A program made the position numbers and the translations under genes. A model generated the notes under the pieces. It was not told the origin of the DNA. It ran no database searches and saw only the letters and a list, made by a program, of their open reading frames with translations. Source: Lineus longissimus (taxonomy: Eukaryota > Nemertea > Pilidiophora > Heteronemertea > Lineidae). Taken from it: a stretch of DNA of 64,000 bases. Position 1 is the stretch's first letter. Each line of letters starts with the position of its first letter. Of this stretch, positions 12,201 through 24,800 are shown one piece after another. The stretch lies in contig NC_088323.1 in the NCBI RefSeq assembly GCF_910592395.1, forward strand, positions 5,082,001 to 5,146,000, written 5' to 3'.

Positions 12201-14780
12201 CTAAGTAAACAGCTCAAGCTAGGAGGAGTGAATTGGTAAAACTTGCAGCATGCAATGAGTTGCTGTTTTGCCTCATGGGGGGTGCAAACTGGTTAAAATC
12301 GATATTGAACGAAAGAGATGTTTCAGCATAGAACGCACTGGCGTGCACTGGTTGACCCATTGTAACGATTTTTTGTGAGAACAATTTACCTGTAACTCAG
12401 TGCAATCATTTGAGAGTGGGAATTAGTTGAAAGAATCGACAAGATCCTGAAAAAACCTCCGAGGAAAATGTTAGGTTTAGATATGATATCATGAGTCTGT
12501 CGGCAGTGTATTAGAGTGTACGTGGGTGTAGATTTTCCCTGCCTAAGTCTCAAGATGATGAGCAGAGTGATCTGATAGAATGCTGAAGAAGAAGAGAAGA
12601 GGAAGAAGAAGAAGAAGTCATTTAGGAATGGAGGGAGGAATTCAGCACAACTCCTTGGACTGATAACCTTCATTTGTCTGACATGCATGTTGGTGGAGAT
12701 TTCCTATGCCTCATAAACGAATTCTTTCTGAATGTGTGCGTTCTGGCTCAACTGCTTGCACTTGTAAAAATACGCATTCGATTACTGCGGTATTCAACCG
12801 ATGAGACTTGCAGCAACGTTGCTTATTTCATCGATCTGATGAGTGGCATCACTGAAGCATTGTGGAATGTTCAAGATGTGGTCCATGTCGAGGGACTTCA
12901 GTACAAGCTTGTGTAGTTCTGTGCAATCAAGTTCGGGTTTGCTATCAGTGACATTGTGCTATTGCTATTGACTATGAGCCCGCCCCTGTTTCATCCCATC
13001 ACATTTTCCGCCTGGTTGCTTGTATCGATTTTACGATTGGACACCACTGGGGCATTGAACGCATGAGATGCAATCGCACCAAGGGATGTCAGCACGTGGT
13101 TGCAATTGGATAGCTTGTTCAATAAAAGTGCTGTACGAAACTTTGTGTATGCTAGTTATCATGGTGTGGAAAAATGTGACTTGATCATAAATTGTGTGTG
13201 CCATTATGCTATCTGTTTGACCGGATTGTATTGTGTTATGTCCAGGTGGAAGGAGTATGCAGATGCCATTAGGGGGGTGGGGATACCATGCAAAGAGTGC
13301 CAGGCTTATAACCTGGGGGTCGTGGGTTTGCCTCTGAAAGATAAGAGCTGTATTGTTTCTGTGTCCCTTAGCATGATACCTTAGCCTAAGCCTCCATTGC
13401 TTCAAGACGTGAAATTGAGGTCCTTTGCATCCACGTGCCTATGCCAAAGCTGACAGTAGCTTATAATGTATGCCTCGATCCTTGGACAGTCTCAGGCAAA
13501 GAAACTAATCTGGCACGTAAAAACGCTCACTGGACTGCAAAAGCAGATGAGGAAAGACCGCAGATGTTGTAGCTCTAAAGGGAGTGGCCATTCCTTAAGC
13601 GATGTCGTATCCAACATGTACAAAATCACGGCTTTTCCTATGCGTACACGCTACCTTCCCTCATGTTTATTGCAGTCAATTATCGAGGAATATTGCCGCA
13701 CGCCGGGAGAGATTCCCATTTCTTGTGCTGTTTATCCACGTTACTGCACCTGCCCGATCCACCTCGTAGCTGCCGATGCTGTTTATATACACATAGTTGC
13801 TGAGTAAGTGTTCCCAGCTGTGCAGAGTGATGAAGGAGTGCATTGTTGGTGAGGCAGCAAAGGGATGGAAGGTTGACCTGATGAAGCAGCCGTAGCACCG
13901 TTGCTTCAGCTGCTTCAGCTGCCTGAGCACACCAGTCACTTCTCCGGAGTGATACTCATAAAAAAACCAGATTCAATCAATATTTTGATTGCTCAGCAAA
14001 TTTGGTTCTGTTTCATACTCGTTTGATGTCTGTGTTTTATTTTCCCATAGTTCAGAAAGACCAAGAATCTTCAAAGGGACATTCGGTGATAAGTGCCTTG
14101 TTTAATGCACTTTGCATGACTTGGCATGTGGGGGAAATAGTTCAAGCAAGCCATAAAAGAATTGTCCAATCCTCATGCTGATTGTAATTGACCGTCATAA
14201 ACATAAAAAATAAAGAATAGACACAGTTGGAAGACACAGTTAGAGCCATTTATTTGGACACAGAACGGTCGAAAACACCTGAAGAAGTGGTTCACCATGG
14301 CTGATACATTTGTGTCGATAAGGTAAACTTCGAAATTGTTTTTAAGATTTGCAGTGTTCAGGCAGTGCACCACCGTGCTCAACTGATTTTTTATGCCTGA
14401 AAACTGCTCCATGAGCACTCAACTGGTCTATGAAAGCCGCACACAACTGAGACTTGAGCCAGTATGTCAGCTCTTAACATTCTCATGAATTTGTACAGCT
14501 TGTTGCTCTCGAGAAACCTTAGGCTGGTGTGGGGAAAATTTGCAGACGCTGCAAACTAAAGAATCGATACTATGCCTGAGAAATTGTTTATGTTTCCAAA
14601 ATACAAATCGATTGTGATGTATCAAGTCTTGCAGATACAACTAAGTAGGCTCTTTACTTCTTTAGTCATATGAAGGCTTTGGTTTAGACTTCAATTCTCC
14701 TGCCCTAGCCCTCCTAATCCTACCGGACTTCAATACGATATTCCATACCTCAGAACTTAACAGAGCTTCTGAGCAATCTT
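9221..14780. other. Non-coding stretch, no gene recognised
   Basis: No open frame resembles a known protein. It contains three copies of a GGTAGGGTG motif between 9479 and 9585. A SINE-like segment lies at 10808-10844 (CTGTCACCTCTGTGGTCCCA followed by a B-box-like GGTTTGATCC), matched by a minus-strand copy at 22403-22440. A GAAGAAGAAG purine run lies near 12587-12616. Confidence 0.5.
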
Positions 14781-14787
14781 TATAAAT

Positions 14788-14825
14788 AGGTCACTATGAC
14801 CTATTATAAATGGGTCACTATGACC
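14788..14825. promoter_or_regulatory. Two perfect ERE-type palindromes (nuclear-receptor IR3 sites)
   Basis: AGGTCA-CTA-TGACCT (14788-14802) is the textbook inverted repeat with a 3-base spacer bound by steroid-receptor dimers. A second GGTCA-CTA-TGACC lies 24 bases further (14813-14825). They form a 24-base direct duplication containing TATAAAT-like flanks. Whether any receptor uses them is unknown. Confidence 0.5.
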
Positions 14826-15760
14826 AAGACAAGAAAGTTTCTCAGGGTAACGCAACTGTTTTTGTCTTTGATATTCTCAACTCTGTTGATACAGTTCCAT
14901 TGGCAAATAGAAAATGCCAATGGGACACGTACTTCAAAAAGATATCTTGCAAAATGTCACTTCTCGTATGGTACTGTCATAAATCTGATGCAGTTCCTCT
15001 ACAGTCCCCCTGGACAGTTCCCCTTCTTGCCTGAATGTGCAGCGTAACTCAACTACTGTGATTGATAAACAAACCTCTTGTGATAGAAATCATTGAAGAG
15101 TTCCATACGTCAAGAAAGCAAACGCCAACTAGTCTTCTTTCCTCCAAACACAAAAGAGCTACGCGCATATCTCTATCGCGTTTCCGCCATTTTTCTCCCG
15201 TGACAATACGACCGTAAGTGATCTAATGCTGGCAGCTCACGTAGGAGAATTATACCATCCATCTCGCGTAAATCCAATCTCCAAAGATAACGTCAGTAAG
15301 AACCTTCCTTTAATCTTTACCGTTGGAGTGGCTTTTCTTTTGGAGAGTGATAGCTCTACCGAGGTCATTTATAACTCTTAGACACGGCGCATTGATGAAA
15401 AATTTAAATTTTTAATTCGGATGAGGTTGTTTGGTGCCGTCATCGTTTTTATCGACGCATTGGAAAGTAACTTTGTAATTGCTTTATATTGGTCGTGATA
15501 GAGTTGAAAATATTATAAAATCGTAGTGTGTAGAGAGTTTGGAAAGAGTTTTACTGTCAACTGGCAGAATTTTGTGGACGACAGTTCAATTTCAGGAAAC
15601 ACAAAAAAGGAGGTGGAGATATTTTATAGGAAATATGTCGAATAAAATTTGTTTTCCAGAAGACTCGCAAAGAAGTTTTGATGTCTACTGGTATCAAAAT
15701 TCTTCATAGTCATGTTCATTAAACTTTCATCTAACCCTTCTCTTCCTTTTGTGATTGCAG
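14826..15760. other. Non-coding stretch before the first visible exon
   Basis: The reading frames in 14796-15047 are not PKD-like. The 3' end is a normal pyrimidine-rich acceptor (15725-15760). Most simply this is the end of an intron whose 5' exon lies before the window. Confidence 0.6.
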
Positions 15761-15847
15761 GGCCACACCTTCAAGGCCACGGGTCGTTATCGCCTCAATA
15801 TCACCGTGGAGAATGTTTACGGCAAGCTGGAGGATACCATGGATGTG
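15761..15847 (+). CDS. PKD1-like: Polycystin-1-like exon 1 of the window: C-terminal half of a PKD domain
   Basis: The acceptor is TGATTGCAG and the donor is GTAAGT, and both phases are 0. It encodes residues 1-29 of the partial protein, with the PKD signature GRYRLNITVENVYG, which is the usual F-G strand region. The first half of this PKD domain must sit on an earlier exon. I found no such exon in 1-15760, so it probably lies before the window. The next exon continues the same beta strand directly (TMDV then VVVD). Confidence 0.85.
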
Positions 15848-18800
15848 GTAAGTTGTTCAACTCTCCATAAAACCAGTATTTACGGACAATTACTAACACT
15901 TCGAAAAGCTATTTTGGAATATTTTCTGAAAAATCTGCCGAAAAGCTAACAATCACAGAAACAGTGTAATTTGAAAGTGCTTCTCCGGAACTCTCCAACA
16001 AATGGCAATGACAGGTCATACACTTTCAGTTTTTCTTCACAAACATCGTCATTTGCAGGATGCCTTACAAACAAAATTGCTGACAATCCTCAGAGAATTA
16101 AATGTTCCAATTCAACAGACGAAACTATGTGGTCTCTTCTTTACCTTTTTGAACCTTGCATAGCAAAGTTTCTTGATGGCGAAATCGTTTAATTGAGTTG
16201 CCGGGTGTTCGTCTTTTACAAGAATACGGTCTTATCGTGATCAAATTCCTTCCTCACGGGGCAATCAGGGAAGTATGTTGCACTCTAGCGAGGTGGAATC
16301 ACATTTAGATACATTGCCAACAATTTAATCCATTATCTCAAAACCATTTTCCTCCCATGCGACCGGGTTTATGGTAATTTTATTCCAGCTGCGAATACGT
16401 TTTCACTCAGTATCCTTATTTTGTTGTGGATTTCAAGTTGACCTATGTATCAATAAAGTAAGTGTGTGGGCATTACTGGACTGATAAATGTCAAAACTGA
16501 ATATGACTGTGTATATAAGGCCCAAGTAACTCTTTAAAATTGTCCTAACACCGCCAACTCAAATTTTTATGTAGTATTTATCATTTAGTTTATGATTTTA
16601 GTTGGCATGAACTGTCTTTTGCTGTGGACAGGGAATTTTGACTTTGCCTCCTCTCTTCCAAGCTTCCTTCTTTTCCTGCAAAATGGACTCTTCCAGTAAC
16701 GAAAGTGCTTCGGAACAAGATCACGCGATTGTCATAAAAGAGGGATTGCAGCTCCAATAATGCATTTATGCCGTAAATCCCGCATACTTATGATGATAAT
16801 TTCCGCTACAAATGTCTTCAATGTGACCACACCCAACACTGACAAAGAAATTAGTCAGATCTGTCAAGACTTATTTGCTACCGTCGATAAATCGTCTCTG
16901 GCAGCTCGTGGTGCTCGGTGTGATGGTGTTCTTTTATCTTAGTTTGAAATGATCAACCTAAAATCTATTGGTTTAACTCCTTATCAAGAGGGTTTAGCTC
17001 GAGCCCTGCAAAGTGCTTGATATCGAGTTAAAGTACAACCCAGTCATCCCATTATCGCATACTTTTTCTAACACCTTCCCATTAGAATGGCACTTCAGGT
17101 TGACTAACTCGGGGAGAGTCAATTTGACGAAGATGGAAGGTGCTACTCCTTAATAAGCAATCACGCTGGGGATTGAGGCAATTTTATCGCACGGAAAAGG
17201 TCACAAAACATAACAATTTGCAGTGATAAGTATAGTCTTGCTGTTTGCGACATGTTGAGTTATAGTCTTGCTGTTTGCGACATGTTGAGTTATAGTCTTG
17301 CTGTTTGCGACATGTTGAGTTATAGTCTTGCTGTTTGCGACATGTTGAGTTATAGTCTTGCTGTTTGCAACATGTTGAGTTACAGTCTTGCTGTTTGCGA
17401 ATCAACAAGGGTTGGTCCCTACTCCCTGCATCTCTACTGAGATTGAGCATTTAGGACACTCCATGTGAAACAGTTGTGCAAAGTGGATTTGGTCTCTGGA
17501 GAGATAATCTTCTTTGTATTATATGGAGTACCTGCTCTACTTAACGGATGACTTCGAGGGAACTGTGTCTCCATTTTAGGAGATTTGTCTCTGAGCTGGC
17601 AGTAATACTTAGCAAGAGATCATCTCCTTGTCTAAGAGTGACTCCTCTTTGTGAAAGGATGTGCCCCTCGATAAAAAGCATCAGTATAATTACTATTAGT
17701 GAGAATAGACAAAGACTTATCCCATCTGAATCATCATCATCATCATGTCCCACAGCCATGTTGCGTAGGCGTGACCCTGCCTATTCGACTAGGCGGCACC
17801 ATATTCTTCCATCTTCACGAGGTGGATGAAGTCTGGAATTTTGTCTCGTTCGATATCGTCCAACCAGATAGACGTCGTCTTTGGTTGCCTTCCACTGTAA
17901 CCTGCAGGATGGTCATGATGGCGTTTACTAGTTTCCCTCAGCCCTTGTCACAAACATGGCCAAACACCTTAGTTTCCTCTTCTTGGTAGTGTCGAGAGGC
18001 TGTCGTAGTGTTCGATATGCTGGACAAACAGCTCTCTGACGTTACCATTGTTGGTGTGGTGATGTGTAGTGGATGTTGAGTAGTCTCCACACCAGTTGAG
18101 CTCGAAAGCCTTAATGCGTTTCTTAGTATGGGAGGAAATGAACCTGCTTGAGGTAACTGCTCAGTCCTGTCTATGGTCCAGGCATGCACTCTATCCCATT
18201 TACAACGCACTTCAAATCTGCTCACTAGCTATAGGCTAGCTTGGATTATCTCTAAAGATGACCTTATAGTATAGCCAGCAATCCCTTAGTGGCAGCATTA
18301 AACGAATCTCCCAAAGAAAGAAACAAGGATTGCATTCCACATTGCCTAATGCCATTTCTTCGATCCGATCCGTATCTGTTGCTTGCAGATAACTGAGAAG
18401 AAAACCGTATACACATCGTTGGTAATTTACGTTTAGCGTCTTTGAGAAAAGTCGGATTTAATTCAAATCTGGCATCGAAGATAGGAGGATGCGTGCATTA
18501 ATGCGATAATTCACATCAGCAGGTCTTTGTGAATGGTGCTGGTTGGAGGCAGTGTTGATGCTGTGACAGTTTGCGTTGTGATTAAAATTAAACTAATCGA
18601 TTAAATTGTGATTTGCTCCGGGCAGTGGATGGAGAGATATCATAGGTGTGCAGACTTCGTGTAGGCCTCTCCAATGCTCCTCAAGTGATATAGCATGCAG
18701 AATCTTTGGCGCCTCATCTATTTGTTTATCTATGGTTCAAGCTGTGGAGTGGAAAATGTATAGGGTCAGTTTCCCCGGCCCCACTTTGGGCCAATTTCCC

Positions 18801-21800
18801 CCCATTTTACATTAGCAGTCAATGCACAAATAATGCACAGTGCGAAGTCAATCCGTCTCCATTTTGATTTCTACGTACATGATTTCACTGTACCTAACTC
18901 AATACCATAAATCGCCGGTTTGATAAATCCTACGGTGATTGATGATACATTGAGTCAGGTCATAAAGCAAGTAAGACTGGGCCGCATTCCATTCCCCCGG
19001 AAACGTTGGCCAGTATTTTATCAGATTGACTGGTTGAGAGATCAGTGGATTAGATGGGGCGAAAATGATGCCGGGTTTTTTGGTGGGTGCACTTGGTGCT
19101 CATGCCATGATTGTGCTTGTGGGAATTCTGATGAATCCCGTCGTGACATCAGGCGTTAATGATGCGTGGTTTAAAGTGGTGGGTTGATTTTGTGCACTTG
19201 TGATGAAGTTGCCTGAGCGCACTGCTTTTAAAAGTGTCTGGGATAATGAGGGTCTTCTACTCACCAAAACCAATTCGGAGACCCAATGCTGTAATCAACC
19301 CCTTGTAGACCCACATTACCAACCTCCGCCTGAGGCAGAGCCAGTGATATTGACACGATGACATCACAGCCCCAGCCCGCCGCAGCCTACCGCCATCAAA
19401 ACCAGGCCGAGGCAAATTAACTGCTTTGAAGAGGCCATTAAGGAAATCTATGAGGACATTAGCCCGACCTTGGCGAAATGACACAGAAAGTCATGAAGGG
19501 TAGAGATCCTCTGATCAAATTAGTCATAGGGGAAATTTTCTTCCATACCTTCATCCTTTTGGCTTTTTTTGGTTCATTTTGATTTATAGAAGTTTTTTCT
19601 GGGGTTTGGCTAATATTTCATATCCGGTGTGAATTGTGGCTTTGTGCACCTGACTCAGCTTTTGGGGACTTCCTCGCTCATTTGGGGACATGTGGTGCTC
19701 TCGACACCTTTAAACAGTGCAAGGATTTGAAAGGCCTGGTGTGGTGTATGATCTGTATAAGATATCCGCCACAAGATAAATGGCCCTTGCGCCTTGACAT
19801 AAAATGTTCCCAAGGTCCCCGTGATTGATTTTACTGCAGTCTTTGACGAAGCGCCCGTGAGTCAGGAAAGGTCGTTAAGCACTGGAATGCACCATCATGC
19901 CTCTGGTGGCGGAAACTACTGTTACCAAATTCGGTTGGAACATGTCAGAGGAGTGCTATCATCTTGAAGAGTTTCATTAGGAAGGTTTGGACATAGCCCC
20001 ACCATTCTTCCTAGGTTCCCATGATTGCTTCAACTGTGAGGTTTGATGTTGAGCCCACGTTTCAGGTAAAGGTTCCTCGGCATTGGAGTGCACTGCCGTG
20101 TCCTTTGTAGTAGTGGGAACGAGATACTGCAGACTTTTCTGGATTCTCGTGCAAAGGTCGGCGTTTCTGCGTCACATCCATAAAGAAATAAGACAGAACT
20201 TATTCGGACCACTTCCTGACAAAAGAAATGTATTATGGAACAAACAACAAAAGTGGTCTAGATTATGGTATTGTGGAATAAAAATCAGTGGATATGTCTC
20301 TGGACGCAGTCGGAACAAACTCCGCAGAAATTATCGTAAATAGGATGAAATCAAATCTAGCGAATGAAACATGTTCATTTCTGACTGCGGCCTTATTGGA
20401 CCGTGATTAATCCTCTGAGAGACATGACTAGGGCTGGGTAGAGAGGCTGGCTTGCCATGCTAGGATGAGGTGGCTGCCCCTTGGAAAGTGTGCAGGTGAG
20501 AGGCATGACTAGGGTTGGATGGAGGGGCTGTTTGGCCATGCTAGGATGAGGTGGTTGCCCCTTGGAAAGGGTGCAAGTTGTGGTCTTTTAGTCTTTTACC
20601 TGAGAACGGTGACTGGCCATGAAGAGTTATCTCATGATTTTCCCCGAGCAGACAGATTTGGAATCAGACTTGGCTCGTTGTTAAACCCAGTTCCAAAGCT
20701 CATTCCTGAGGGGCAAATCACAGTTCTGGATCATCCGATATATGTCACATTGTTTACCAATATAAACCAGGTCTTTATATATCGAGTTAAATCATAAATT
20801 GGCCTCCTCCGCTCTGTGTGTTGCAGACTTCATTCGGTTGCGTGCCCAGCCTGAGGTTCCTCAAGGTCTATTATATCGATTGGTGAAAACATAAAGACTT
20901 CGTCTTCCGCGAAAACAGATACGCCTCCCTGATCCTGATTTACACTTCGGGATATGAATAGTTCAATTTGTAATATGGATTTGGGTGGGTGGGTGGGCAC
21001 TCTCGATGGAATGGCGTTACGGCAATATTAGTGATCAATCACAATGGAGAGCTACTGTTTGCAGGTTAGATTGAATTATGGCCGACGGTCGCGGCTGGGT
21101 CGCTGGTACCTGAATCTAAACATCGTATGTGTGGGTAGGAAATACAAATTAACGAGGGTCGGGTGTGTGTGTTTGGAATGTGAGAGGTAGATTTGAAGAC
21201 GATTTTAGTTTGAGTAGGGTCTAAGGCAGTGTCTTTTCGAATGAATAAAGTGGTTGCTGGTACCAAATGTGGCTGATTTGTAAGTTCCTGGTGTGGAACA
21301 CGGCGTGTGTGGGTTTCAAATGAAAATTGACGAGAGTCAAGGAGACCTCAGGTTTTGAATGCAAAAGTATTGGATTTGATAGAGGCTTTCCAGTGGATCT
21401 CAAAATGGCAAACGTGGTTTTCCGTTGAAAATTCAGACGGTATTTGGATTTGATTGAATCTCATCAGGTCTTTCTCTTGTCGTGTAAACGATCCTGTCGT
21501 CGTACATTTGAACCCGCGGCCTGTTTCAGGATTGATAACTGCATAGAAATACTGTTGTTCTCATTACTGGCTCTGTTTGCCCCTCTGGGAAATCTCCAAA
21601 TTGTTCTCACAGAATGATCGCCCTTTTAGCATAATCGTCCACAGATTGAGGCAATAACATCGACCGGAATACTCGTTTGTTTTCGTGTTTGACAATTGGA
21701 GGCTGATGATGGTACGTGTTGCTTGCAAGGCCGTAGCAAGAGGGAGGGTGGGCGGGGACCGTCAATTGCGCAAAATGATCCCTGAACCATTTCCAGGGAA

Positions 21801-24800
21801 ATGTAAATGTTTTATTCAAAGTGATACATGCCTGGGAATATCCTGAAGAGACTGCGACATTATCGTTACTCAGTGAATCATCGTTGTCGAATTAGGCATT
21901 CAAAAATCAATTCATCCTCAAATGCAAATGTCACATGACACTAGTGCCGATAAAATAACCAATCATCAATCGACAGTCTTCCTAAATTACCATCATTTTC
22001 ACATTATCGAGATTTTAAAATTAATAACTCGTTAATTGCACAATATCGTTTTACTGCGGCCATTGTGTTGGCTCGGAAATCCTTGCAGTGCTATCTGCCG
22101 TTAAAAATGAAACGAGATCATTTTCATATCATTTGAGGGAGATTGGAACAATAAGGGGGCGCACTGAAGCAGGAGACCTTTTCATTGAAGCAATTGAGAT
22201 TGAGCCTCTGGGCTTTGTGGTATATCGCTTTTGATCAGCCGGCTATTATGTTAGCTTGGCATGAGCCACATGAATATTGTTTCAGAGGGGGAGAGGGTGT
22301 CTATCCCATTTGAATAGTGACCCATCTTGATTTCCAATAAGCAGCGATGTATTCCAGCGGTCATCATAAATCCCGCTCAATGTGGGTTGATAACCAGACC
22401 TGATAATTGAACCCATGACCACAGAGGTGACAGACACTGAGGCCATCAAGTCCATTTCATGCTGCACGTTAACTTCATTAGGATCAGTTTCTTTTGAGAT
22501 GGTCCCTCGAGAAATGAAGTGAAAATGTTCACATTTCGCCCACATTTGTCGCATCATTCATCGAAGCGATCATTATGTACTTCAGTGGCTAGAGAGCTCG
22601 CACCAAGTTGCCGTGGTGTCGACATTCAAAGGGGCTGCTCAGGGGTGAAATCGATGAAAGGACTCCAGGGCGGATTTATCTCTCGGGATGGAGAATGAGG
22701 TTTTGTATAAATGGTGTTGGATGATGCTGTATATTTTGTATAGAAACTTTGCTGGAGGGTAAGGGATCAGCGGGATATGCAGGGTGTGTCAAAATCAGAC
22801 TGCTCAGGTATGAAATTGATCGAAGGCCTCATTGATTTCTTTGAAGCATATCACATACTCTCCATATGCATCTTGACCCTCGATGGCTAATATTTATAAA
22901 GACTAGTAAATGCTTTTACTGCAGTTTTCTACAGAGATTGCTAGTGTAAATGTACATGAAGTTTAAAGTAAAAGCATTTACTAGTCTTTTATAAATATCA
23001 GCCAATGTATTGACTTTGCTCAGCTTCCAGACAACACACATCAAGATGGGCAGAAGCTACGGAGGCAATAACCGCTAGAAATTCAGTTTGTCCATATGTG
23101 AATCATTTAAAAACGCATATACCCCCAGAAGACCTATCGCCTAGCGCTGTTGCGTTGTAAATTTTTCATACGCAAGTTTCCATAATGATGACGCCGTCAC
23201 TGCTTATTTAGAGGTCGCCAGGGGAATAATTGCATGGAGATGCGCCAAATTAAGATGTTTTTGCCGCTATTGAATAATTTATCCAATACGATTGCTCCGT
23301 TGATTCTGACCGCTGCTCTCCTAATTGCACAAATTTGTTTGGAGTGCCCGTCAATTCAATTCAGCATTTCTGCCACGGTTTTTGCTTGGATCAAAAGTTC
23401 TAACGAAACCTGAGAGATATTTTCTTCGAAGTTTTTTTGCCAGTGTTTGAAAAGAGCAGGAGGATTCGATGCTATTGATGCATTCTGTTACTTGCATAAA
23501 AAGTGACGGCTTCCCGGGTACCTGAGGTTCTAACCTCTCAGTTTTAGGAATCCTCTATTCTATGATTTGAAATTTTACCCCATTCTTTGCAAGGCAAAAA
23601 ATAACTTTAAAATTCTTAACACGACAATCGGATCTGATGGATCCTGAGTCTATGTTCAAAACCTAACACCACTTCTCATCGCATGGCGTATAATCCCCAA
23701 TAAAAGTTCTAAATGTGACGATCAAAGTCAACCGCCAGATTGTGTGGACTCTCATATCAGAAGAAAACGGAACGCTCCATCAATGTAGTGTTTGCATTGG
23801 ATGCAACTCATTAATAAATACTGAAAAGCAAACCAGATAATACACACCATTCATTACACAGCTGGTTCGGGTCCGCTCACTCACATCTTTGAAGGCAATC
23901 GCATGCGGAGAAAATATTGAATATGCAATTATCGCGCTGATGAATGCGCTTTATCGTGCATTGAGTTTTTGGATTCTTGGAAGTCTTACTATGGGTTGGG
24001 CTTTGTGCTGTTAATTCAGCCCAGTTAACTCTGAGATCTTAGATCTTAGATTCCTGACCTGTGTCTGTAATCCTAAGATCTTAGAATCATGACCTGTACG
24101 CGTGTCTACAAGCCATACTTCCTAGAAACTTGAACTATGCCTGCAATCCTAAGCTCTTAGAATCCTGACCTGTGACTTCAATCCTAAGATCCTAGAATCC
24201 TGACCTGTGTCTTCAATCCTAAGATCCTAGAATCCTGACCTGTGTCTTCAGTCCTAAGATCCTAGAATTCTGACCTGTGTCTGCAATCCTGACTATTCCT
24301 GTTGATTTGGACTCCCTGGACGGCAATGGGTTAATCTTGGGATTGGATTGGTATAAAGCTGGTGATATACATCAAGCACACTACTATGATATTTACCGAT
24401 GTTTTATACATGTACCTGCAAGAGGGTTGTGTTCCAGGCGATATTTACAAACTAAACTGCTACTTACAGCTATTTTAATCGATCTTGTTAGTCACCTCCC
24501 CGATATAGTCTACCTTACAAAGCTGCTCTGTTGCTGATGCTGGCTGCATCTATCTAAGTACATTAGAACCTCCCTATTCAGGACACCCTCCGGCCTGACA
24601 AGTGCTGTCCTTGAGAGAGAGAGAGAGAGAGAGAGAGGTGTCCGTATAAGGGAGGTCAGATTGAATGGAAACGGCCTTCCAAACCTGTCTTCCTGAAAAC
24701 TTTCCCTATACTATGGAACTGACTTCCCAATCAGCTGCACATTACTACTTACCAGCATCAATTTCATTCCAAGTTTCGCTTTATCGTTCCAGGTGGTGGT

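Larger units (their letters stand above)
15848..24792 (+). other. Intron 1 of the visible gene, 8.9 kb
   Basis: GT-AG intron interrupting the last strand of a PKD domain. It contains a 30-base tandem array (17231-17400), a minus-strand LINE remnant (17700-18215), an 81-base direct duplication (20417-20578), diverged repeats sharing GTGTGGGT and AATTGACGAGAGTC (about 21110-21340), a minus-strand SINE-like piece (22403-22440), a 38-bp hairpin (22884-23004), a 35-base array (24020-24296) and a GGACACC palindrome (24566-24665). No nested gene is recognised. Confidence 0.8.

Noticed and set aside
14796-15047. Candidate upstream exon carrying the missing first half of the PKD domain
   Set aside because: Neither frame here has WDFGDG-like or Ig-strand patterns, and no donor of phase 0 fits.
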